This document shows positions 33,501-39,430 of a stretch of 51,775 bases of DNA, piece by piece. Positions within the stretch are counted from its first letter, which is position 1, and each line of letters opens with the position of its first letter. Under the pieces are notes generated by a model. It did no database searches and had not been told where the DNA came from. It worked only from the letters and a program-made list of their open reading frames with translations. A program made the position numbers and the translations under genes. Source of the stretch: Salinarimonas rosea DSM 21201 (GTDB taxonomy: Bacteria; Pseudomonadota; Alphaproteobacteria; Rhizobiales; Beijerinckiaceae); assembly GCF_000429045.1 (NCBI RefSeq), contig NZ_KE386842.1, forward strand, positions 199,385 to 251,159. Reading direction: 5' to 3'.

Positions 33501-33938
33501 CCGGTCGAGCCGCGGCAGCACGATCAGCTGGAGGCCGTCGGCGCGCGCGAGGAGGTCGTCGCGATGCAGCGCGCACGATCCCTTGGGCGCGCGGCTCTTG
33601 CCCAGCGTGAGCAGCCGGCAGAGCCGGCCCCAGGCCGCGCGGTCCCTCGGGTAGGCGAGGATGTCGGGCGTGCCGTCGGCGAAGGCGAGGCGCGCGCCCG
33701 GCGCGAGGCGCAGGTCGCGCGTGCCGGCGGCGTTCTCCGCGCGCCATTCCCGCAGCGCCACGTGGGCGCGCACGACGCCGGCCACCGAGTTGCGGTCGGC
33801 GATGCCGATGCCCGCGAGCCCGAGGCTCGCCGCCTGCGCGACCAGCTCCTCGGGATGCGAGCCCCCCTCCAGGAAGGAGAAGTTCGTCGTCACGGCGAGC
33901 TCGGCGTAGGGCAGCCGCAGGGGGAGGAAGCCGGTCAC
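30501..33938 (-). CDS. dnaE2: Error-prone DNA polymerase III alpha subunit DnaE2 (ImuC)
   Basis: The 1145-residue product is the second, non-essential C-family polymerase that carries out SOS mutagenic translesion synthesis with ImuA and ImuB. The N-terminal PHP domain begins [23 protein letters not shown]. The palm carries the [12 protein letters not shown] catalytic aspartates, with [16 protein letters not shown] before it; [14 protein letters not shown] and [24 protein letters not shown] are also typical. A C-terminal OB domain ([29 protein letters not shown]) closes the protein. The GTG at 33938 has GGAG upstream. It is separated from imuB by 304 bp of repeat DNA. Confidence 0.95.
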   Translation of the reverse strand: [1145 protein letters not shown]

Positions 33939-33977
33939 GGCGGGGCTCCGTTCGTGGTCTCCTCCGTCGAAACCCCG

Positions 33978-34142
33978 CTCCTCCCCCATCGGGGGAGGTG
34001 GATCGGCGCCGAAGGCGACGAGACGGAGGGGGTGCGCCGAAGGCGCGCTTCGGCGAAGCCGAAATCGGCAGGCGTCGAGCCGGGAGACCCCGCCCCTGGC
34101 TCGCCGAAGCGAGCCTGTCCCCGCCCCGACGGGGCGGGAGCG
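33978..34142 (-). repeat. Dispersed hairpin-rich intergenic repeat, copy B (inverted)
   Basis: This fills most of the 304-bp gap between imuB and dnaE2. Its reverse complement matches 26-187 over nearly the whole length, differing mainly in the middle loop. Hairpins include CCTCCCCCATCGGGGGAGG, GCTCGCCGAAGCGAGC and CCCGCCCCGACGGGGCGGG. A further hairpin, CCCCTCTCC/GGAGAGGGG at 34191-34213, lies just past it beside the imuB stop and could act as a terminator. Nothing else is visible in the gap. Confidence 0.8.
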
Positions 34143-34242
34143 GAGCGCGGCATCGCGGTCGCGATCGTCCTGCACGCCCCACACCCCCGGCCCCTCTCCA
34201 CGAGGGAGAGGGGAGACGGTCGGCGGCCTTCGTGAGCGCCGC

Positions 34243-35928
34243 TCATCCGAACAGCCCGTGCACGTACCAGCGCGGCGCGTCGGTCTCGTGGCCCCACAGG
34301 CCCTCGCGGAAGATCCAGAAACGGCGCCCCGCGCGGTCCTCGGTGCGGAAATAGTCGCGGGTGAGGCCCTCCCCGTCCCACCAGGCCGGGGCGATGCGCT
34401 CGGGACCCTCGTAGGCGGCGGTCTCGTGCAGGACGCGCCGCCAGCGGAAGCGCAAGGGCGGGCCGTCGGGCACGGTGGCGACCGCCTCGATCGGCTCGGG
34501 CCGGGCGAACAGCCGGATCGGCCGGTCGGGCGCGGCGTCGGGGACGGGCGGCAGCCACCCGGCGGCAGGGTCGTCCTCGCGGCGCCTCCCCCCGCGATCG
34601 CCCTCCGGGCGGGTCGGCGCGCCCGGCGGCACGAGGGAAGCGGCCGCCTCCGGCCAATGGCTGTCGCAGGGCGCGATGCGGCGCACGCGCTCCGTCCCGA
34701 GCCGGGCGCCGAGCGCGTCGACGAGGCGGGCGAGATCCTCCCCCGCCACCGAGCCGTCGAGCCGGCGGGCGGCCTCGTCGAGCCGGCGCGCGGAGAGCGC
34801 GGCGAGGCGCACGACGTCGAAGCCCCAGCCGATGTCGAGCTCGTCGCGCTCCCCGGCGAGCGTCTCGCGGAAGAGCAGCGCCATGCGCGCCGGCTCGCGG
34901 GTGGGGCGGCTCGCGCCCACCCGCAGCCGCCGCACCGCCCCGTCGACCCGGAACAGCGCGAGCTCGAGGGCGAGCGCCCCCTCGCCGTGGCGCTCGAGCA
35001 TGCCGGCGAGCTCCTCGGCGAGGCGCGCCAGCGTGCGCGAGACGTCCTCGGGCGTGAGGATCGGCTCGAAGAAGCGCCGCTCGACCACGTAGGGCGGAGC
35101 CTCGAGCCGCGCGCCGATGGCGGAGCGGGTGCGCCCGAGGGCGGCGTCGAGCCGGCTCACGAGATCCGTGCCGAAGCGCGCCGCGAAGGGCGCGCGCGGG
35201 CGCAGCGCCACGTCCTCGATCCGCGTCAGGCCGAGCCGTGCGAGCCCGTCGACCACCTCGTCGGCGACGCCGAGCGCGCGCACGGGCAGCGGCGCGAGCG
35301 CCCGCGCCTCCTCGCCCGAGGCGACGATCGCCCCGTCCGCCGCCCGCGCCAGCGCCGCCGCCGCCTCCGGCGTGCCGGCGACGGCGGCGCGGGCGGCGAA
35401 TCCGAGGCCGGCGAGGCGGGCGACCGCGTCCGCCCGCAGGGCCGCCTCGCCGCCGAAGAGGTGGGCCGAGCCCCCGACGTCGAGCACGAAGCCGTCCGGC
35501 GGCAGCGGCGCGACGAGGGGCGTGAAGCGCCGGCCCCAGTCGGCGAGCCGCACCAGCGCCGCGGCGTCGCCCTCGGGATCGGCGTCCACCACCGCGAGCG
35601 CGGGGTGCAGCGCGCGGGCATCGGCGAGCGACAGGCCGGGACGCAGCCCCAGCGCGGCGGCGCGGGCGTCGCAGGCGGACAGGCGCAGCGCCCCGCGGAC
35701 CTTCGCCACCGCGGCGAGCGGGATCTCGCCCCTCGCGGTCCGGTCCCTCGCGCCCGCGCCGCCCTCAGCCCCGCGCGGCGAAGCGCAGGAGCCGCCCGCC
35801 TCGGCTCTCCGGGCCCGGTCCGTCGCGAGCGTCGGCAGGACGAGGGCGAGATAGCGCTTCGATGGACGTGTCTCGCGTGCGGTCTCGCGGGAGGTCGCGC
35901 GAGAAATCCCGGAAGACTCGGTCGTCAT
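34243..35928 (-). CDS. imuB: ImuB, Y-family polymerase-like mutasome protein
   Basis: The 561-residue product is the ImuB (DinB-related, catalytically inactive) hub that links DnaE2 and ImuA to the beta clamp. Conserved N-terminal features are RYLALVLPTLATDRARR, LGLRPGLSLADARALHP and PDGFVLDVGGSAHLFGGE, a Y-family palm without the usual acidic triad. The middle has VERRFFEPILTPEDV (little-finger-like), and the C-terminus ends in the DUF6504-like WWDGEGLTRDYFRTEDRAGRRFWIFREGLW segment. The only suitable start, ATG at 35928, lies 164 bp inside the imuA coding region. Confidence 0.93.
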   Translation of the reverse strand: MTTESSGISRATSRETARETRPSKRYLALVLPTLATDRARRAEAGGSCASPRGAEGGAGARDRTARGEIPLAAVAKVRGALRLSACDARAAALGLRPGLSLADARALHPALAVVDADPEGDAAALVRLADWGRRFTPLVAPLPPDGFVLDVGGSAHLFGGEAALRADAVARLAGLGFAARAAVAGTPEAAAALARAADGAIVASGEEARALAPLPVRALGVADEVVDGLARLGLTRIEDVALRPRAPFAARFGTDLVSRLDAALGRTRSAIGARLEAPPYVVERRFFEPILTPEDVSRTLARLAEELAGMLERHGEGALALELALFRVDGAVRRLRVGASRPTREPARMALLFRETLAGERDELDIGWGFDVVRLAALSARRLDEAARRLDGSVAGEDLARLVDALGARLGTERVRRIAPCDSHWPEAAASLVPPGAPTRPEGDRGGRRREDDPAAGWLPPVPDAAPDRPIRLFARPEPIEAVATVPDGPPLRFRWRRVLHETAAYEGPERIAPAWWDGEGLTRDYFRTEDRAGRRFWIFREGLWGHETDAPRWYVHGLFG

Positions 35929-37039
35929 GGCTCCACTCCAGGTGATAGAGGCCTTCGCGCCCGCCGCGATGGCGGGCGAGCCGGACGCGCCAGGCCGGCG
36001 CGCCGGGGGTGCCGGCGAGCCCGGGACGGCTCGGCGCGGCATGGACGACGAAGCGGGTCTCGGCGGCGCTGGCGCGCGGCCCCTCCCCCGCCCCGAAGGC
36101 GGCCTGCACGACGAGGCCGGTCGTGCCGCCCTCGCGGGCGGCGAGCACCAGCCGGCGCGAGGCGGTGAGGTCGTAGAGCCCCGGCAGGCGCGCGATCTCG
36201 GCGAGGACGGCGGCGAGCGACCGGCAGCGCAGGGCCTGCTCCGTCGCCCACAGGGCCTCGCGCGCGTCGCGGGCGCGCACCAGGACGAGATGCGCGGGAT
36301 CGAGCCCGGCGAGCGCCAGGCCCGGCCCGTAGGGCAGGCCGTCCTCCCGCGCGGCCTCCTCGTCCTGGACGAGGAGCACGCGGCCGGGCGGGCCGAGCCG
36401 CGCGGGAGCGGCGGAGACAGAGGCGGCGGGGACGGGAGCGGCGAGCCGCGCCGCGCAGGCGAGCGCGAAGCCGTGCGCCGCGCCGAGATCGCCGGCCTCC
36501 CCGGCGAGGATCTCGTGGATCGTGCCGCGGGCGAGCCCGCCGCCGAGCGCGGCGTCGAGCGCGGTCGCGCCCTCGCCCTCGCCGAGCGGTGCGGGGGGGC
36601 GGCGCGTCCGGCGGGGGAGGGCGGGCTCCGCCGCCGAGGGCTCCGTGCGGAAGGGCTGCTGCGGCACCATCCGCGTCCGCCGCGGCCGAGCGGCACGGCC
36701 CGCCGAGCCCCCCACCGAGTGCACCGCGTGCGCGGCCCCGCCGAACCCGTTCGAGGCCCCCTCTCCCGCCGTCCCCTCTCTCGTCGACCCCTCCCGTGCC
36801 GACCTCTCGCGCACCGGACCTTCGCCCGCCTGCGCGGCGGCGAGCGCGGCGCGCGCGCGGGCGATCCGCTCGGCCGGGGTCTCCTCCGCGCCGAACGCGT
36901 CTCCCGGCATCTCGCCGGGCACGGCCCCGGGCATGGCCCCAGGCATGGCCCCAGGCATGATGGCCCCAGGGATGGCCCCAGGCACGGCGGTACCGTCCGC
37001 CGACGCCGGGGCGCCGTCGCGAGGCTCGTGACGAGCCAT
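35765..37039 (-). CDS. imuA: ImuA, RecA-like mutasome accessory protein
   Basis: The 424-residue product contains an ImuA/SulA-RecA-like domain from about residue 155: LDAALGGGLARGTIHEILAGEAGDLGAAHGFAL, then RVLLVQDEEAAREDGLPYGPGLALAGLDPAHLVLV, with GLYDLTASRRLVLAAREGGTTGLVV following. This domain is of ordinary size, but it is preceded by about 150 low-complexity residues (PGAM repeats, Arg/Ala/Pro-rich) and followed by a ~40-residue tail overlapping imuB. It is first in the imuA-imuB-(repeat)-dnaE2 cassette, and a LexA box lies 17 bp upstream. It acts in SOS mutagenesis. Confidence 0.88.
   Translation of the reverse strand: MARHEPRDGAPASADGTAVPGAIPGAIMPGAMPGAMPGAVPGEMPGDAFGAEETPAERIARARAALAAAQAGEGPVRERSAREGSTREGTAGEGASNGFGGAAHAVHSVGGSAGRAARPRRTRMVPQQPFRTEPSAAEPALPRRTRRPPAPLGEGEGATALDAALGGGLARGTIHEILAGEAGDLGAAHGFALACAARLAAPVPAASVSAAPARLGPPGRVLLVQDEEAAREDGLPYGPGLALAGLDPAHLVLVRARDAREALWATEQALRCRSLAAVLAEIARLPGLYDLTASRRLVLAAREGGTTGLVVQAAFGAGEGPRASAAETRFVVHAAPSRPGLAGTPGAPAWRVRLARHRGGREGLYHLEWSHDDRVFRDFSRDLPRDRTRDTSIEALSRPRPADARDGPGPESRGGRLLRFAARG
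36921..36983 (-). repeat. Tandem 12-bp repeats inside imuA
   Basis: Five units of A(t/c)GGCCCC(a/g)GG(c/g), with one 3-bp spacer (36957-36959), encode the PGAM/PGAI repeats near residues 20-45 of ImuA. All units are multiples of three, so length changes keep the frame. Confidence 0.85.
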
Positions 37040-37055
37040 GGTTCGATCCCTATCT

Positions 37056-37070
37056 GTTCCTAATCCGTTC
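37056..37070 (-). promoter_or_regulatory. LexA (SOS) box of the imuA-imuB-dnaE2 cassette
   Basis: The plus strand reads GTTC CTAATCC GTTC, so the coding strand carries GAAC-N7-GAAC, the direct-repeat LexA operator of alphaproteobacteria. It ends 17 bp upstream of the imuA ATG, where a repressor would block transcription. This predicts DNA-damage induction of the mutasome genes. No second box of this form is seen before dnaE2. Confidence 0.85.
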
Positions 37071-37185
37071 CATCATGGATTCCATCGCGACGGATGGGAG
37101 TCAAGCAGGGAATCGGCGGATCGGGACCGGCGCCGGAATCGGACGTTGCGCGGGACGCGGGGCGTGGCGGGAGCGCCGGCCGCCT

Positions 37186-38244
37186 TCAGGCCGCCGCGCG
37201 CTCCAGCCGCGCGCAGCTGTCGCGCACCACGAGCTCGGGCGGGATCAGGTGGCGCTCGCGGGCGGCCTCGGGCTCGGCGATGCGGCGCAGGAGCACCTCC
37301 GCCGCACGCCGGCCGATCGCCCCGTGATGGGCCCGCACGGTGGAGAGCCGCGGCTCGGACACGGCGGCCTCCGGCGCATCGCCACAACCGACGATCGAGA
37401 GATCGCGGCCCGGGCGCCGCTCGGCGCGGGCGAGGCCGGTCATGGCGCCGAGCGCGGTGAGATCGTCGACGCACACGACCGCCGTCGGCGCGTTCGGCAG
37501 CCCCAGCAGGCGCCCGACGCCGTCGATCCCGGTCTCGCGGCTGCCGTAGCCGTCGATCAGCCAGCTGCCGTCGATCGGCACGCCGGCGCGCTGCAGCGCC
37601 TCGCAGAAGGCGCGCCGCCGCGCGCGGTGGCAGGAGAGCCCGTCCGCCCCGCCGATCATGCCGATGCGCCGGTGGCCCAGCGCGAGCAGGTGCTCCACGG
37701 CGAGGCAGGCGGCCATCGTGTCGTCGCTGCCCACGTAGTCGAAGGCGAGCCCCTCGACCTCCCGCGAGACCTGCACGACGGGGATGCCCGCCGCGACGAG
37801 GTGGTAGAGCGCCGCCGCCGTGGTGCCGCCGGCGGGGACGATCAGCAGGCCGTCGGGGCGGAACTCGCCGAGCATGGCGAGCACCCGCTCCTGGCGGGCG
37901 ACGTCCTCCGCCGTGGTGCCGAGCAGGATCGTGCGCCCCGCCTCGCGCGCGGCGTCCTCCACCGCGCCGAGGATGGCCGCGTGGTCCGGCAGCGCCACGT
38001 CGGAGAGCGCGACGGCGAGCATGTCCGAGCGCGCGGTGCGCAGCGCGGCGGCGCCCCGATTGTAGGTGTAGCCGAGCTCGCGCGCCGCCTGCTGCACGCG
38101 CAGCCGCGTCGCCTCCGCGACCACGGGGGCATTGCGCAGGGCGAGCGAGACGGTCGCGGTCGAGACGTCGAGCACGTCCGCGATGATCTGCAGCGTGACG
38201 CGGCCGCGGGCCCCCAATGCCGGCCCCGACGATGACGATTTCAT
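37186..38244 (-). CDS. LacI-family transcriptional regulator
   Basis: The 352-residue product has the LacI N-terminal helix-turn-helix and hinge (VTLQIIADVLDVSTATVSLALRNAPVVAEATRLRVQQAARELGYTYNRGAAAL) and a periplasmic-binding-protein-like core (GLLIVPAGGTTAAALYHLVAAGIPVVQVSRE, LALGHRRIGMIGG, TAVVCVDDLTALGAM). The end LSTVRAHHGAIGRRAAEVLL is typical of the family. It probably controls a sugar or organic-solute uptake or catabolic gene. The neighbouring DMT transporter lies behind it on the same strand, 87 bp upstream, and is not divergent, so its target is not obvious. Confidence 0.93.
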   Translation of the reverse strand: MKSSSSGPALGARGRVTLQIIADVLDVSTATVSLALRNAPVVAEATRLRVQQAARELGYTYNRGAAALRTARSDMLAVALSDVALPDHAAILGAVEDAAREAGRTILLGTTAEDVARQERVLAMLGEFRPDGLLIVPAGGTTAAALYHLVAAGIPVVQVSREVEGLAFDYVGSDDTMAACLAVEHLLALGHRRIGMIGGADGLSCHRARRRAFCEALQRAGVPIDGSWLIDGYGSRETGIDGVGRLLGLPNAPTAVVCVDDLTALGAMTGLARAERRPGRDLSIVGCGDAPEAAVSEPRLSTVRAHHGAIGRRAAEVLLRRIAEPEAARERHLIPPELVVRDSCARLERAAA

Positions 38245-38331
38245 GCAGCCCAGTCCCCCGGCGAAACCGGCACAGGTTAGCCGTACGGACTGCGCGGTCC
38301 ATCGGGGAACATACTTAACCGAGAAACCGGA

Positions 38332-39285
38332 TCAGCTCCGGCGCGTTCGCGCGCGCTCGCGCGCGAGGAGGTAGAGGCCGGAGGCGACGACGACCGCCGC
38401 CCCCACGAGCGTCCAGGCGTCCGGCAGGTCGCCGAAGACGAGCCAGCCCAGCGCCAGCATCCAGACGATCTGCGTGTAGAAGAACGGTGAGAGCGCCGCC
38501 GCGGGGGCGCGGGCGTGGGCGAGGATGAGGAGCCAGTGCCCCACCGCCCCGAAGGCGCCGAGGCCGGCGAGGAGGAGCCAGGACAGCGCCGAGGGCGGCG
38601 CCTCCCAGACGAAGGGCGCGATCGGCGCCGTCACGGCGACGCCCACGAGGCCGGAATAGACGAGCGTGGTGCGCGAGCTGTCGTGCCCGGCGAGCATGCG
38701 CGTCGTCACGCCGTAGAGGGCGTTGCACACCGCCGCCCCGACCGAGAGCAGCGCGGCGGGGTGGAAGCCCTCGAGCCCCGGACGCACCACGACGAGCACG
38801 CCGACGAACCCCACCGCGATCGCCGCGAGCCGGCGCGGCCCCACCCGCTCGCCGAGGAGCGGCCCGGCGATCAGCGCCACGATGAAGGGCGTCGAGAACA
38901 TGATCGCCATGGTCTCGGCGAGCTGGAGCCAGCGCAGCGCCGTGAAGTTGAGCAGCGTGCCGCCCATCAGGAAGAGCGAGCGCAGCACCTGCAGCCCCGG
39001 CCGCGCCGAGCGCGTCACGCCCGGGGTCGTCAGCCCGTTGACGACGAACGAGATCAAGACGATCGAGCCGAGATAGCGGAGGAACACGACCTGCAGGGTC
39101 GGCAGCCCCTGCTCCCCGAGCCACTTGGCGCTCGTGTCGAGGCCCGAGAAGCAGATCAGCGCCCCGCACATCAGCCCGATCGCCACGAGCCGCTCGCGGC
39201 TGGCGGCGGCGTCGAGCGGGGCGTCGAGGTCGGTCCGCGGCGGACGGCGACGGGGCGGGCCACGGGAAGGATCGAGGGAGGTCAT
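38332..39285 (-). CDS. EamA/DMT-superfamily transporter
   Basis: The 317-residue product is a ten-helix drug/metabolite exporter-like protein with two EamA repeats. The first starts ERLVAIGLMCGALICFSGLDTSAKWL and contains VVFLRYLGSIVLISFVV; the second begins near LLSVGAAVCNALYGVTTRML. WMLALGWLVFGDLPDAWTLVGAAVVVASGLYLL closes it, with an Arg-rich cytoplasmic tail. The N-terminal ~25 residues are Arg/Pro-rich and soluble. RhaT-like/SAM-transporter-like DMTs look like this; the substrate is unknown. Confidence 0.9.
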   Translation of the reverse strand: MTSLDPSRGPPRRRPPRTDLDAPLDAAASRERLVAIGLMCGALICFSGLDTSAKWLGEQGLPTLQVVFLRYLGSIVLISFVVNGLTTPGVTRSARPGLQVLRSLFLMGGTLLNFTALRWLQLAETMAIMFSTPFIVALIAGPLLGERVGPRRLAAIAVGFVGVLVVVRPGLEGFHPAALLSVGAAVCNALYGVTTRMLAGHDSSRTTLVYSGLVGVAVTAPIAPFVWEAPPSALSWLLLAGLGAFGAVGHWLLILAHARAPAAALSPFFYTQIVWMLALGWLVFGDLPDAWTLVGAAVVVASGLYLLARERARTRRS

Positions 39286-39430
39286 GCGGTTGCGAGACTA
39301 GCCGCGCGGGAGGGCGGTGGGCAGGGGGGCGGGACGCATGCCCGGTGTGCGCGCGGGCGCGCGGCGCGGGGACGCCTCCCGGTGCGAGGATCGCATGGAC
39401 AGCGCCGGAACGCGGCCATAATGTCCGGCC

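Noticed and set aside
30567-34235. 1222-codon open frame on the plus strand antisense to dnaE2, and similar long frames such as 4742-8167.
   Set aside because: These lie opposite well-recognised genes, their translations are Arg/Ala/Gly/His-rich with no family motifs, and long antisense frames are expected at this GC content.
36921-36983. Phase-variable repeat switching imuA on and off.
   Set aside because: Unit length is 12 bp plus one 3-bp spacer, all multiples of three, so copy-number change would not shift the frame.
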